From assembly GCA_016790225.1 (NCBI GenBank), contig JAEUOZ010000074.1, positions 96,767 to 160,766 on the forward strand: 64,000 nucleotides of DNA. The letters run 5' to 3'. The notes beneath the pieces are model-generated. The model was not told where the DNA came from. It saw only the letters and a program-made list of their open reading frames with translations, and searched no databases. The DNA comes from Rubrivivax sp. (GTDB lineage: Bacteria > Pseudomonadota > Gammaproteobacteria > Burkholderiales > Burkholderiaceae). Below, piece after piece: positions 43,717 to 53,571 of this stretch. The translations under genes and the position numbers were made by a program. Position 1 is the stretch's first letter; each line of letters begins with the position of its first letter.

Positions 43717-43737
43717 AGCCGGCCGCCCGGCCTGCGT

Positions 43738-45339
43738 TCAGGCCGGCTGCGCCTGCTCCGATGTCCGGAACGCGGCCACAGACGCCAGCAGATCCCCGGC
43801 CTGGACGCGCAGTGTCTCGGCCGCTGCGGCGCTTTGCTCCACCAGTGCCGCGTTCTGCTGCGTGGCCTGGTCCATGGCGGTCACCGCCTGGCTCGCCTGG
43901 GTCAGGCCGCGGCTCTGTTCGCCGCTGGCTTCGCTGATTTCACCGACGGCCTGGCTGACCCGCTGGATCGCGCTGACGATGTCGCGCATGGTCGAACCCG
44001 CCTGGTCCACCAGGGCGCTGCCGGCGGCGACGCGGTCGACGCTGTCGTTGATCAGTTGCTTGATCTCGCGTGCCGCATTCGCGCTGCGCTGGGCGAGGTT
44101 GCGCACCTCGGCGGCCACGACGGCGAAGCCCCGTCCCTGCTCACCGGCCCGAGCGGCTTCCACCGCGGCATTCAAGGCCAGGATGTTGGTCTGGAAGGCA
44201 ATGCCGTCGATGGTGCCGATGATGTCGGCAATGCGCCGGCTGCTGTCGTTGATGCCCTTCATGGTGTCCACCACGGCGCCGACGGTCTGGCCGCCGCGCT
44301 CGGCGACTTCACTCGCGCCGCGCGCCAGATCGCTGGCTTCGCGGGCGTGCTCGGCGTTGTTGCGAACCGTCGTACCCAGCTCTTCCATGGTCGCGGCCGT
44401 CTGCTGCAGGGCGCTGGCTTGCTGCTCGGTGCGGCTGGAGAGTTCCTGGTTGCCTTGTGCGATCTGCTGGCTGGAGCTGGCCACGCTCTCGGCGCCGGCA
44501 CGCACCTGGCCCACGGCTTCGGCCAGGTGCTTCTGCATCTGGGCGATGCGCGCCATCACGCTGTGCTCCAGGCCGGGGGCGATGGGGATGCGGCGCGTCA
44601 GGTCGCCATCCGCGACCGCGGCGAGCTCCTGCGCGGCGTCTTGAGGCTCGGCACCCAGCTGGCGGTTCAGGCTGCGCCAGATCTGCAGCGCCATTCCGGC
44701 CGCCAGCAAGAGCACCAAGACGGAGAGCCCCAGCAGCACCCCTTGAGCGCGCTGGCGCATCTGCTGCGCGCTGTCGCGCGCGGCAGCGCCACCGGCCACA
44801 TGCAGATCCAGCAGCGCCGTCAGCGCGCTCTGCACGTCTTCGTAGGCGATGGCAGCCGCGCCGACGCTGATCTCCTGCGCATCGGTCTGCTTTTTCTCAC
44901 GGCCCAGGCGCAGCACCGTGTCCAGCGCCTTCAGGTAGTCGGCCGTCGATCGGACGAGCATCTCGGCCTGCCTGCGCTCGTCAGCGCTGTCTGCGGCCAC
45001 CAGCGGCTGGTAACGCTGCAGCGCATCCGCCAGGGCCGTGCGGGCCTTGCCGATCTTTTCTTCGTACTCGCTCTGGTAGCTGCGATCCTGGGTACGGCTG
45101 AACTTGACCTCGAGATCGCGCGCCTCCACGAGATTGGAGCGCGCGGCCGAGAGCAGGCCGATGCCGGTCATCCACTTGCCGTGCAGCTCGTCGGCCGTAT
45201 GCGCGACCTGCACGATGCCCCACTGGCCCAGCGCGCCCACGCAGCCGCACAGCAGCATCATCAAGCCAAAGGCCCAGGCCAGCTGGGGGCGGATGCGCCC
45301 GGATTGCGGGCTGAACTTCAGAAAGCCAAGAGCGGTCAT
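43738..45339 (-). CDS. Methyl-accepting chemotaxis protein with 4HB sensor (copy B)
   Basis: 533 residues. Helix 1 (about 20-42), a periplasmic four-helix-bundle sensor (about 43-190, with [14 protein letters not shown] and [14 protein letters not shown]), helix 2 (about 195-217), HAMP, and a cytoplasmic coiled coil with the hairpin tip [28 protein letters not shown]. No CheR/CheB tether pentapeptide at the C-terminus. ATG 45339 is used; the frame upstream is not protein-like. It is a paralogue of the next receptor and lies in the same direction 449 bases downstream of it. Confidence 0.93.
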   Translation of the reverse strand: MTALGFLKFSPQSGRIRPQLAWAFGLMMLLCGCVGALGQWGIVQVAHTADELHGKWMTGIGLLSAARSNLVEARDLEVKFSRTQDRSYQSEYEEKIGKARTALADALQRYQPLVAADSADERRQAEMLVRSTADYLKALDTVLRLGREKKQTDAQEISVGAAAIAYEDVQSALTALLDLHVAGGAAARDSAQQMRQRAQGVLLGLSVLVLLLAAGMALQIWRSLNRQLGAEPQDAAQELAAVADGDLTRRIPIAPGLEHSVMARIAQMQKHLAEAVGQVRAGAESVASSSQQIAQGNQELSSRTEQQASALQQTAATMEELGTTVRNNAEHAREASDLARGASEVAERGGQTVGAVVDTMKGINDSSRRIADIIGTIDGIAFQTNILALNAAVEAARAGEQGRGFAVVAAEVRNLAQRSANAAREIKQLINDSVDRVAAGSALVDQAGSTMRDIVSAIQRVSQAVGEISEASGEQSRGLTQASQAVTAMDQATQQNAALVEQSAAAAETLRVQAGDLLASVAAFRTSEQAQPA

Positions 45340-45788
45340 GTTGTTATCCCCGATTCGATCGCCGATGCGTGCGGTTCGGGGGACAGGTCGCCGCCCTGCG
45401 GCCAGACACCCTCGCCCGAGATCACGCACATCCAGGACAGGATCGTTCACCCGACCCTTGGGGCGGTCGCCGGCCGGATTCCTTGGCCGCTCCCGCTCGC
45501 GGGGCGGAGTGCCTGATGACACCCTGTCAAGGCTGAGTTTCAGTGGGACGAGGAGGGCCGAAACGCCCAATAACCGATTTTCTGTGGGGTCAATTCAAGC
45601 CGGCCGAGTCCATGTGCCGCGGGATGCACGGCTGGCTCGCTCAGAAGCAAATGTGGCTTTGCCACTTTGCTTGAACCCCCTCGGGGGGCGGGCTGGGCGC
45701 AGCCCGGCCCTGGGGGCGCTCTCAAGGCACCCGACCAAGAACAAAGCGGCCTCAAGGGCCGCCGGATGTCCGCGTGCACAGGGGGCTG
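45340..45788. other. 449-bp gap between the two chemoreceptor genes, with two hairpins
   Basis: No gene is seen. At 45646-45671 an 11-bp stem with one bulge (AGCAAA-T-GTGGC/GCCACTTTGCT) encloses TTT. At 45689-45706 a 7-bp stem (CGGGCTG/CAGCCCG) encloses GGCG within a C/G-rich stretch. Together they could terminate the upstream receptor transcript, or they may be a dispersed intergenic repeat. The part near 45340-45540 should contain the promoter of copy B; no clear sigma-28 box was found. Confidence 0.5.
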
Positions 45789-47411
45789 TCAGGCCGTCTG
45801 CAGCTCTCGCGGGCTAGAGCCCTGCGCGTCGGTGCGGAACACGGCCACCGACTGCAGCAGGTCCTGCGCCTGTGCACGCAGGGTCTCGGCAGCGGCCGCC
45901 GACTCTTCCACCAGGGCGGCGTTCTGCTGGGTCGCGCGGTCCATGGAACTCACCGCCTGGCTCACCTGCACCACGCCGTTGCTCTGCTCGGTGCTGGCCA
46001 CGCTGATCTCGCCGACGGCATCGCTGACCTTGCGGATGGCCTGCACGATGTCCTGCATGGTGTGGCCGGCCTTGTCCACGAGTGCCGTGCCTTCGGCGAC
46101 ACGGTCCACGCTGGCGCCGATCAGGCCCTTGATCTCCTTGGCGGCTCCGGCACTGCGCTGCGCGAGGCTGCGCACCTCGGCTGCCACGACCGCAAAGCCG
46201 CGGCCCTGCTCGCCGGCACGGGCCGCCTCGACGGCGGCGTTCAGCGCCAGGATGTTGGTCTGGAAAGCGATGCCGTCGATGGTGCCGATGATGTCGGCGA
46301 TCTTGCGGCTGCTCTGGTTGATGTCCTTCATGGTGCTGACCACGGCGCCCACCATCTCGCCGCCGCGCATCGCGACCTCGCTCGCGCCGCGGGCCAGTTC
46401 GCTGGCCTGCCGTGCATGATCGGCGTTGTTGCGCACGGTCGTGCCCAGCTCGTCCATCGTGGCCGCTGTCTGCTGCAGCGAGCTGGCCTGCTGTTCAGTG
46501 CGGCTGGAGAGTTCCTGGTTGCCGTGGGCAATCTGGGAACTGGAAGATGCCACGCTCTCGGCACCTGAACGCACCTGGTCCACGGCCTTTTTCAGGCTGT
46601 GCTGCATCTCGGCGATGCGGGCCATCAGGCTGGCGTGATCGGCGGGCTGGACGCGGATCGGCACGGTCAGATCGCCGGCTGCAACAGCCGACACCACCTG
46701 GGCGGCCACGGCGGGTTCTCCGCCCAGCTGCCGAACCAGGCCTCGGGTGATCAGCTGCGAGAGGATCAGCGCCAGCACGGCGGCGATGCCGGTCAGTGCC
46801 AGCCCCAGCCACTGCCCCTGCTTCTGCTCCTGTGCTGCTCGTGCCTGCGCCTCTTCGCCACCCTTGAAATTCAGCGCCAGCAGCTTGCCCAGCGCGTCGA
46901 TCGATTCGTCGAAGGCCATGGTGGCCAATCCGTCGCTCACGTCGGCGGCATCCACCTGCTTCTTGCCCTTGCCGAGCGCGACGACCGTGTCCAGGGCCTT
47001 GTTGTAGGCCGCCCAGGACTTCTGCAGCGCTGCAAACTGCTTGTGCTCGTCGCTTCCCTCAGCGCCCAGGAGTGCGGCGTACGCGTCGAGCCCCTTGGAC
47101 GCAGCGGCCCGGCTGTGCGCGATCTTCTCTTCGTATTCGCTGTGGTAGCTGCGGTCCTCCGCACGGCTGTGCTTCACCTCGTAGGCCCGCGCATCCACCA
47201 TGCCCGTGCGGGCATCCGACAGATGCCCGACGCCGGCCAGCCACTTGGCATGAAGCGCTGCGGCCTGCTGGCCGACACGCATCATGCCCAGCTGGCCGAC
47301 AGCGCCGACGGCCAGGCACAGCACGATGAGCAACCCGAAGGCCGTGGTCAGCTGAGCCCGCACGGACCAGCGCGACAGGTCGATGCCCTTGAGGGAGGGG
47401 CGAGACACCAT
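45789..47411 (-). CDS. Methyl-accepting chemotaxis protein with 4HB sensor (copy A)
   Basis: 540 residues with the same plan as copy B: helix 1 (about 20-43), 4HB sensor ([14 protein letters not shown] ... [15 protein letters not shown]), helix 2 (about 198-218), HAMP (about 220-272), and a signalling domain almost identical at the tip. The sensor domains are diverged while the signalling parts are nearly the same, as expected after tandem duplication. It begins 38 bases after the secreted Cache protein gene and is probably co-transcribed with it. No CheR/CheB tether is present. Confidence 0.93.
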   Translation of the reverse strand: MVSRPSLKGIDLSRWSVRAQLTTAFGLLIVLCLAVGAVGQLGMMRVGQQAAALHAKWLAGVGHLSDARTGMVDARAYEVKHSRAEDRSYHSEYEEKIAHSRAAASKGLDAYAALLGAEGSDEHKQFAALQKSWAAYNKALDTVVALGKGKKQVDAADVSDGLATMAFDESIDALGKLLALNFKGGEEAQARAAQEQKQGQWLGLALTGIAAVLALILSQLITRGLVRQLGGEPAVAAQVVSAVAAGDLTVPIRVQPADHASLMARIAEMQHSLKKAVDQVRSGAESVASSSSQIAHGNQELSSRTEQQASSLQQTAATMDELGTTVRNNADHARQASELARGASEVAMRGGEMVGAVVSTMKDINQSSRKIADIIGTIDGIAFQTNILALNAAVEAARAGEQGRGFAVVAAEVRSLAQRSAGAAKEIKGLIGASVDRVAEGTALVDKAGHTMQDIVQAIRKVSDAVGEISVASTEQSNGVVQVSQAVSSMDRATQQNAALVEESAAAAETLRAQAQDLLQSVAVFRTDAQGSSPRELQTA

Positions 47412-47449
47412 GGGATTTCTCCGGACAGGCAGCGTTTGGGCAGACGGGA

Positions 47450-47962
47450 TCAGCTCTTCTTGTGGCCGATGTAGCTCACGCCGATCAGATTGCCCTTGGC
47501 ATCCTTGATCGGGTTGTAGCAGGCGTCAAATGCGGTGCCCAGCACATCGATCGGGCCGCAGAAGGACTTGCCCTTGCTGACGGCCTCGTAGGCGGCATTG
47601 CGGGCCAGCTGGGTGCCGATGCCGCGCTTGCCTTCAGGCGTCAACACGTTGGTGCTGACACGGACGAACTCCTCGCCCTGCTTCACGAAGACGGTGGCCG
47701 TGGCTTGATGCGACTTGCGGATCGAGTCGACGACGTCGAAGTTGTTGTTGATCTTGCGCTCGCCGAAGAAGATGGCCGGCACTTCCTTGCCCGCCACCAT
47801 GTCGACGCCTTCGATGCGCGGCGCGCCGATCTTGCCCAGGCGGGCATCGAGTTCGGCGATGGTCGCCTTGGGATCGACGGCCTGGGCCTGGGCCGGGTTG
47901 GCCATCACCAGGACGACGGTGGCAATCATGGAAGACGTCAGGACGCGGGAAACAAGGCTCAT
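47450..47962 (-). CDS. Secreted single Cache-domain protein
   Basis: 170 residues: signal peptide (about 1-27, [16 protein letters not shown]) and one Cache_3/Cache_2-like sensor domain (about 45-168: [81 protein letters not shown]). Normally this domain is part of a membrane chemoreceptor or kinase; here it is free in the periplasm. GGAG six bases before ATG 47962 sets the start. Directly upstream of a 4HB receptor, it could be a periplasmic ligand-binding partner. Confidence 0.87.
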   Translation of the reverse strand: MSLVSRVLTSSMIATVVLVMANPAQAQAVDPKATIAELDARLGKIGAPRIEGVDMVAGKEVPAIFFGERKINNNFDVVDSIRKSHQATATVFVKQGEEFVRVSTNVLTPEGKRGIGTQLARNAAYEAVSKGKSFCGPIDVLGTAFDACYNPIKDAKGNLIGVSYIGHKKS

Positions 47963-48124
47963 GGTCAACTCCAGCAGGAAAGGGGTCGGGAATCGCGGTC
48001 ACCCCGGCCCGGACGTGCCGTGCCAGGCGGTGATGCGATTGGAAGATGCCTGCCTGCGCGCGATCGCCCGATGAACGGGAGGACAGCGCCTCTGTTCGCC
48101 GCCAGCCGCTGTTCACCGCGCACC

Positions 48125-49027
48125 ATGCCGCCTGTCCCCCTGACTGCCTACCTCAGCCTCGCCGCCAGCATGGCGCTGGTGGGCAGCTATGTCGGCCTGT
48201 CCAAGCTGCTGGTCGCCGTATTCCCGGTCTTCCTGCTGGCCTGGCTGCGCTTCGGCATCGCGGCCGTGGCGATGCTGTCCTGGGTGCGGCGGCCGGCGGG
48301 CGAAGCCCCGTTGTCGCCGCACGACCGCAAGCTGATGTTCTGGGAGAGCTTTCTCGGCAACTTCCTGTTCTCGATCTGCATGCTTTTCGGGGTGGCCGCG
48401 ACCTCGGCACTGGCCGCGGGCGTGGTGATGGCCGCCATCCCGGCCGCCGTGGCCCTGCTGTCCTGGGCCTTCCTGGGCGAGCGGGTCAGCGGCCGCATCT
48501 GGGCCGCCATCGCCTGTGCCGCCGGGGGCATTGCGCTGCTGGCCCTGGCTCGCTCGCCCGAAGGCGATCTGGCCAGCGCCCGTGCCCCCTGGTGGGGCTA
48601 CGGCTTGCTGCTGGGTGCCGTCATCTGCGAGGCCAGCTACGTGGTGATCGGCAAGCGGCTGACCGGCAGGGTCTCGCCACGGCGCATCAGCGCGCTGATC
48701 AACCTGTGGGGGCTGGCGCTGGTCACGCCCCTGGGGCTGTGGCAGGCCTTGCGCTTCGACTTCGGCGCCGTGCCCGCCGACATCTGGATCCTGCTGGTCT
48801 TCTACGCCCTGGCCGCCAGCATGGTCACGGTCTGGCTCTGGATGCGCGGGCTGATCCACGTGCCCGCGCCGCGGGCCGGCGTCTTTACCGTGATGCTGCC
48901 GCTGAGCGCGGCGCTGGTGGGCATCCTGTTCCTCGGTGAATCCTTCGGCCAGGCGCACGTGGTGGCGCTGGCGCTGGCCATCGTCGGGCTGCTGCTCGCC
49001 ACCTGGCCGTCGCGGCGCCCCGACTGA
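48125..49027 (+). CDS. EamA-family (DMT) transporter
   Basis: A 300-residue protein with ten hydrophobic helices in two EamA repeats (about 8-140 and 155-295). AGVVMAAIPAAVALLSWAFLGERVSG and AGVFTVMLPLSAALVGILFLGESFG are the conserved repeat ends. Exports amino acids or metabolites in known cases; substrate unknown. Start ATG 48125 puts helix 1 at the N-terminus; ATG 48071 in frame is an alternative. Confidence 0.88.
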   Translation: MPPVPLTAYLSLAASMALVGSYVGLSKLLVAVFPVFLLAWLRFGIAAVAMLSWVRRPAGEAPLSPHDRKLMFWESFLGNFLFSICMLFGVAATSALAAGVVMAAIPAAVALLSWAFLGERVSGRIWAAIACAAGGIALLALARSPEGDLASARAPWWGYGLLLGAVICEASYVVIGKRLTGRVSPRRISALINLWGLALVTPLGLWQALRFDFGAVPADIWILLVFYALAASMVTVWLWMRGLIHVPAPRAGVFTVMLPLSAALVGILFLGESFGQAHVVALALAIVGLLLATWPSRRPD

Positions 49028-49099
49028 ACAGGCCCGCCGACGGCGTCCAGCGTCGAACAGCCTGCCGACAGGTGGAGCAGCAGACTGGGCCTGGACGGC

Positions 49100-49651
49100 T
49101 CAGGGGCCCGGCGCGCTCGCCAGGGTCTGGTATGCGCCGTCCGGGCGCGATTCGACCAGGTCCACGCGCTGCACGTTCCAGGCCAGATCGATCTGGCGCG
49201 GCGCGCTCGGCAGCAGCCGGCAGTCGCGTGCCAGGCTCAAGTGGGGCCGGTAGGGGCGGTCTTCCAGCGTGGCGCCCAGGCGGCGCAGGGCCAGCGCCTG
49301 TTCCGCAAACAGTTGCTCCAGCTGCGCGGGCACGGAGCGCGGTGTCAGCACCACGAGGCCGCCTTTCCAGGCCTGCAGCATTTCCAGATGAAGCACGAAG
49401 GGCCGTCGCAGCGGGGGCAAGGCGGCCTTGAGTTCCTCCAAGCGCCCCTCTGGCCAGGCGCCGATGAAGTGAAGCGTCAGATGCAGCTTGGCCGGGGAGA
49501 TCGGCCGGGCTGCGGCCGGCCAGCCCAGGGCAGAGCGCCACTGCGTGAACCTTGCGCGGGTGTCGTCGTCGGGCCACAGTGCCGTGAACAGGCGGCGCGT
49601 CGGCGTTGGCGGCAAGGGCGGCGTCGGCGATGAGGCGGCGGTATCGGTCAT
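49100..49651 (-). CDS. thpR: RNA 2',3'-cyclic phosphodiesterase
   Basis: A 183-residue 2H phosphoesterase. The two HxTx-type motifs are HLTLHFIG and HLSLARD (Ser variant). RLFTALWPDDDTRARF is the family N-terminus. ThpR (LigT) opens 2',3'-cyclic phosphates to 2'-phosphates. ATG 49651 is used. It lies between two EamA genes on the opposite strand, without an operon partner. Confidence 0.92.
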   Translation of the reverse strand: MTDTAASSPTPPLPPTPTRRLFTALWPDDDTRARFTQWRSALGWPAAARPISPAKLHLTLHFIGAWPEGRLEELKAALPPLRRPFVLHLEMLQAWKGGLVVLTPRSVPAQLEQLFAEQALALRRLGATLEDRPYRPHLSLARDCRLLPSAPRQIDLAWNVQRVDLVESRPDGAYQTLASAPGP

Positions 49652-49797
49652 TCCCGCCAAGTATCGCGTCTGGCGGCCCACCTTGCCGGCCGCGGGCGCG
49701 CATGGCTGCGGAGGCGGTGTTGCCCTCTGAAGCGCGTGCGGACGCTTGGAGGCCGGATCTGCGCGGATCCCCCAGCGTCCCGAAGGCGACAGGTGCG

Positions 49798-50748
49798 ATG
49801 CGTTCCAATGCCGGCATGCTCGCTTCGCCCGCTCAGCTCGGCCTGGGTATCGCCTGGATGCTCGCCGCCGTGAGCTGCTTCGCGGCGATGGACACGACCG
49901 TGCGTCACCTGGGCGCCGCGGTGCCGGTGCTGATGCTGCTGATCTTGCGCTACCTCACGCAGGCACTGCTGATGGCGCCGGTGCTGGCCCTGTCCGGCCT
50001 GGGCTTTCGCAGCCCGCGCCCAGGCTTCCAGCTCATGCGGGGACTGCTGCTGCTGGCCTGCAGCGCCATCACCTTCATCGGCCTGCGCTACATGCCGGTG
50101 GCCGAATACACGGCCATCGCCATGCTCACGCCGGTGCTGGTCACCGTGCTGAGCGTGCTGCTGTTCAAGGAGCGCATCTCGGCGCTGCGCTGGGCCCTGG
50201 TGCTGGGTGCCTTTGCGGGCGCGCTGATCATCATCCGCCCCGGCAGCGGCGCCTTCGGCTGGGTGGTCCTGTGGCCGCTGGCCGGCTCGTTTGCGTATGC
50301 GGGCTTCCAGCTCATCACCAGCCACTATGCGGCGCGCGAAAACCCGTTTGTCACGCACTTCTGGACGGGCGCGGTGGGCGCCGCGGCCGTGCTGCCGGCC
50401 TGGCCGCTAGGGGCCGTCGACGTGCCGGCGCTCTGGCTGGCGCTGGATGCGCGCGTGCAGGCGCTGATCGTGCTGGTCGGCCTGCTGGGCACCTTCGGCC
50501 ACCTGCTGCTGATCCTGGCCTTCGGCCGCGCGCCGGCTTCCCGTCTGATGCCCTTTCTCTATCTGCAGATCGCCATGGCCGTGCTGCTGGGCTGGTGGGC
50601 GCTGGGCCATGTGCCCGATGCCTGGGCCTGGATCGGCATGGGCGTGATCGCCGCCTGCGGCGCAGCCACGGCGGTGCTCAACCTGCGCAGCGCCGCGGGC
50701 AGCCGGCGCGAGGTCTCGGCGGTGGCAGCGGACACCACGGCGGATTGA
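49798..50748 (+). CDS. EamA-family (DMT) transporter
   Basis: 316 residues with ten helices in two repeats. AEYTAIAMLTPVLVTVLSVLLFKERIS closes repeat 1, and ASRLMPFLYLQIAMAVLLGWWALG repeat 2. It resembles the RarD/S-adenosylmethionine-uptake-like branch of EamA proteins, but no substrate can be assigned. Start ATG 49798; the preceding in-frame stretch is non-coding. Its end faces glpQ across 13 bases. Confidence 0.88.
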   Translation: MRSNAGMLASPAQLGLGIAWMLAAVSCFAAMDTTVRHLGAAVPVLMLLILRYLTQALLMAPVLALSGLGFRSPRPGFQLMRGLLLLACSAITFIGLRYMPVAEYTAIAMLTPVLVTVLSVLLFKERISALRWALVLGAFAGALIIIRPGSGAFGWVVLWPLAGSFAYAGFQLITSHYAARENPFVTHFWTGAVGAAAVLPAWPLGAVDVPALWLALDARVQALIVLVGLLGTFGHLLLILAFGRAPASRLMPFLYLQIAMAVLLGWWALGHVPDAWAWIGMGVIAACGAATAVLNLRSAAGSRREVSAVAADTTAD

Positions 50749-50761
50749 TCCGGCGCCGCGC

Positions 50762-51733
50762 TCAACGCGCGGCCACCGGCGCCGGCAGGGCCATGCCGCG
50801 GCGCGTCATCACCTCGCGCAGCCGATCCGGATAGTCGGTGATCAGGCCGTCCACACCCATGGCGATCAAACGTTCCATGTCAGCGGCGTTATTGACGGTC
50901 CAGGGGATGACCTTCAGCCCCAGCGACTGCGCCTCCTGCAGCAGGGCCGGCGTCAAGGTGCCGGCGTTGGGCGACCACACCGCACCGCCTGCGGCCTTGA
51001 CCATGCGCGGCAGGCTGCCGTGATCGGCCAGCCGCAGCCCCGCTGTCCACGGGCTCTCTGCGCCGCCCGCACTGAACATGGCCGCGTCGGTGAGGTAGCT
51101 GGTGGGGATGGTCGGGGCGAGCTTCTGCACCGCCTGCAGCGTGCGCCAGTCGAAGCTCTGGATCGTGACGCGGCTGGCCATGCCGGCCTCGCGGATCAGC
51201 GTCAACAGCGCCTGGGCAAAGGGCTCGGGCGCCAGCGTCTCTTCGGGCCGCAAGGGGCTGAGCTTGGTCTCGATGTTGAAGCGCACCTGCGTGCCGCCCA
51301 GCGCCTTCACGCGATCGAAGAGCGCCGCCAGGGTGGGCATGCGCGTGCCATCGCGCGGCTGCTGCTGGGCAAACGTGCGCGCGTAGGGGCTTGCAGGGTC
51401 GATGCGGCCCACGTCGTAGGCCTGCAGCTGGGCCAGCGTCAGGCTGCGCACGGTGGGGCCGGGCGCGCTGATCCAGCGGCCCGTGGCATCGCGCACGATG
51501 GCCGGGTTGAGCGTGCGGTCGTGGCTGATGACGACCACGCCATCGGCCGTGACGCCGACGTCAAGTTCCAGCGTGTGCACCCCGATAGCCAGCGCCTGCT
51601 CGAAGCCCGGCAAGCTGTTTTCGGGCAGCAGGCCGCGCGCGCCCCGATGACCCTGGGCATCGAAGGCCTGAACCCCGAAGGCCGCGAGCGCGAGCGCGGC
51701 CACGAGGCCGCGGCACAGAAGAGTGTGGATCAC
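50762..51733 (-). CDS. glpQ: Glycerophosphodiester phosphodiesterase (exported)
   Basis: 323 residues with a signal peptide (about 1-23, AALALAAFGVQAF) and a GDPD TIM barrel. GHRGARGLLPENSLPGFEQAL and ELDVGVTADGVVVISHD contain the catalytic His pair and metal-binding Glu/Asp; RFNIETKLS and DGLITDYPDRL complete the site. It splits periplasmic glycerophosphodiesters into glycerol-3-phosphate and an alcohol. It is the last gene of the mtn operon, 14 bases after the aldolase. Confidence 0.93.
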   Translation of the reverse strand: MIHTLLCRGLVAALALAAFGVQAFDAQGHRGARGLLPENSLPGFEQALAIGVHTLELDVGVTADGVVVISHDRTLNPAIVRDATGRWISAPGPTVRSLTLAQLQAYDVGRIDPASPYARTFAQQQPRDGTRMPTLAALFDRVKALGGTQVRFNIETKLSPLRPEETLAPEPFAQALLTLIREAGMASRVTIQSFDWRTLQAVQKLAPTIPTSYLTDAAMFSAGGAESPWTAGLRLADHGSLPRMVKAAGGAVWSPNAGTLTPALLQEAQSLGLKVIPWTVNNAADMERLIAMGVDGLITDYPDRLREVMTRRGMALPAPVAAR

Positions 51734-51747
51734 GCCGTGCTCCGTCT

Positions 51748-52467
51748 TCAGGGCTCAGCCGGGCGCGGCTGGCCGTAGGTCTTGAACTTGTCGATCACCT
51801 CGGCCATCTGCGCGCGGCTGAGGCAGCGCGGCTCTTCCACCGCCAGGGCCTGGAGGTAGATCCCGCACAGCGCCTCGATTTCCACCAGCACCTTCATCGC
51901 CTGCGCCATGTCCCGACCGCCGGCCACGAGGCCATGGTTGGCCATCAGGCAGGCCTGGCGGCCGCCAAAGGCCTCGGCCACGGCCTCGGACAGCGCCTCG
52001 GTCCCAAACAGCCGATACGGTGTGCAGGGCACGTTGTCGCCACCGGCGATGGCCACCATGTAGTGAAAGGCCGGCAGCTCGCGGCGCAGGCAGGCCAGCG
52101 CGGTGGCGTTCACGCTGTGCGTGTGCAGCACGGCGTGCAGATCCTCTCGGCGCCGGTAGATGGCCTGGTGAAAGTGCCACTCGCTGCTGGGCTGCAGCGG
52201 GCCCTGTGCCCTGCCCTGCGCATCGATCCAGACCAGCCGCTCCAGCGTCAGGTCCGCCGCGGACAGCCCGGTCGGCGTGACCCAGAAGCCGCCCTCGGCC
52301 GCGCGCACGCTGGCATTGCCGGTGCTGCCGCGGTTCATGCCCAGTGCATCCAGGCGCAAGGCGGTGCTGATGAGCTGCTCGCGCGCCGCCAGATCGGGCA
52401 GGTCACTGCGCCGGCGCAGCGGGGCCCTGTCGGCCGCGCGGCGCGGGCCTTGCGGGCGCGCATTCAT
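51748..52467 (-). CDS. Class II aldolase (5-methylthioribulose/5-deoxyribulose-1-phosphate aldolase candidate)
   Basis: A 239-residue zinc aldolase of the FucA fold. GSTGNASVR binds phosphate, E96 in SSEWHFH is the catalytic acid-base, and H115, H117 (LHTHS) and H178 (ANHGLV) are zinc ligands. The MtnB dehydratase has a similar fold, so that is the main alternative. The genome context (mtnP-mtnA-aldolase, with no mtnC, mtnD or mtnK) fits the DHAP shunt enzyme that splits the sugar phosphate into dihydroxyacetone phosphate and an aldehyde. The ATG overlaps the mtnA stop by four bases. Confidence 0.85.
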   Translation of the reverse strand: MNARPQGPRRAADRAPLRRRSDLPDLAAREQLISTALRLDALGMNRGSTGNASVRAAEGGFWVTPTGLSAADLTLERLVWIDAQGRAQGPLQPSSEWHFHQAIYRRREDLHAVLHTHSVNATALACLRRELPAFHYMVAIAGGDNVPCTPYRLFGTEALSEAVAEAFGGRQACLMANHGLVAGGRDMAQAMKVLVEIEALCGIYLQALAVEEPRCLSRAQMAEVIDKFKTYGQPRPAEP

Positions 52468-53570
52468 GAAGGCGTCTCCAGCGATCGGATGCCCTGCACC
52501 GTGGCTGGCACCACGCCGCGCTCGGTGATGAGCGCCGTCACCAGGCGGGCCGGCGTCACATCGAATGCCGGGTTGGCGGCCGCCGTGCCCTCCGGGACGA
52601 GTCGGATCTCGGTCTCGCGGCCGTCAGCAGCCAGCCCGCGCAGGTGCGTCACTTCGTGCGGCGAACGCTCTTCGATGGGCACTTCGCGCAGGCCATCCTG
52701 CAGCGTGCGGTCCAGCGTGGAGATCGGCATGGCCACGTAGAAGGGCACGCCGTTGTCGTGCGCGGCCAGCGCCTTCAGGTAGGTGCCGATCTTGTTGCAG
52801 ACATCGCCCTGGGCGGTGACGCGGTCGCAGCCCACGATCACCGCATCCACCTGCCCATGCTGCATCAGATGGCCACCGGCGTTGTCGGCGATCAGCGTGC
52901 AGGGAATGCCCTGTTGCTGCAGTTCCCAGGCCGTGAGGCTGGCGCCCTGGTTGCGCGGGCGCGTCTCGTCCACCCACACATGCAGCGGCAGGCCCTGACG
53001 CGCGGCCTGGTAGATGGGCGACAGTGCCGTGCCCCAATCGACGGTGGCCACCCAGCCGGCGTTGCAGTGGGTCAGCAGGTTCAGGGTTCGGCCCGGGCGC
53101 AGCGAGGCCAGATCCTGCAGCAGCGCCAGCCCGTGCCGGCCGATCGCGGCATTGGTGGCGACGTCGGCATCGGCGAGTTCGCCCGCCAGGCGCCAGGCCG
53201 CGGGCCCGCGGGCTTCAACCGGCATCTTCAGCAGCTGCGCGAGCAGGCGATCCACGGCCCAGGCCAGGTTGACGGCGGTCGGCCGCGCGCCCTTCAGCAA
53301 GGCTGCCGCAGCGGCCAGCGCCGTGTCGTCGGCCTGCTGCAGCGTCTGCAGCGCCAGCCCGTAGGCCGCGGTGACGCCGATCAGCGGCGCGCCGCGCACC
53401 GTCATGTCGGCAATCGCCTGCGCAGCCTGGGCCGGCGTGTGCAGCCGCAGGGTCTCGAAGCGGTGCGGCAGCCAGCGCTGGTCGATCACCTCCACGGCCG
53501 TGCCTGCGAAGCCACTGTCGGCCGGCGGCAGAACCCAGATCGTGCGCCAGTCGCGGCCCTGGACCCGCAT
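52464..53570 (-). CDS. mtnA: 5-methylthioribose-1-phosphate isomerase
   Basis: A 368-residue aldose-ketose isomerase related to eIF2B. MTVRGAPLIGVTAAYGLAL, LLTHCNAGWVAT with the catalytic Cys, NQGASLTAWELQQQGIPCTLIADNAGG, the catalytic Asp in VDAVIVGCDRVTAQGDVCNKIGTY, and ERSPHEVTHLRG are all present. It makes 5-methylthioribulose-1-phosphate, and in the shunt also acts on 5-deoxyribose-1-phosphate. One base separates it from mtnP; four bases overlap with the aldolase. Confidence 0.96.
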   Translation of the reverse strand: MRVQGRDWRTIWVLPPADSGFAGTAVEVIDQRWLPHRFETLRLHTPAQAAQAIADMTVRGAPLIGVTAAYGLALQTLQQADDTALAAAAALLKGARPTAVNLAWAVDRLLAQLLKMPVEARGPAAWRLAGELADADVATNAAIGRHGLALLQDLASLRPGRTLNLLTHCNAGWVATVDWGTALSPIYQAARQGLPLHVWVDETRPRNQGASLTAWELQQQGIPCTLIADNAGGHLMQHGQVDAVIVGCDRVTAQGDVCNKIGTYLKALAAHDNGVPFYVAMPISTLDRTLQDGLREVPIEERSPHEVTHLRGLAADGRETEIRLVPEGTAAANPAFDVTPARLVTALITERGVVPATVQGIRSLETPS

Positions 53571-53571
53571 C

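Noticed and set aside
43738..47411. Mobile-element or phage origin of the duplicated receptor genes
   Set aside because: No integrase, transposase, inverted terminal repeats or composition shift around them. Simple tandem duplication explains the pair.
51748..52467. Methylthioribulose-1-phosphate dehydratase (MtnB)
   Set aside because: The fold is similar, but the acid-base Glu and zinc pattern and the lack of the rest of the salvage genes fit an aldolase better. Not fully excluded.
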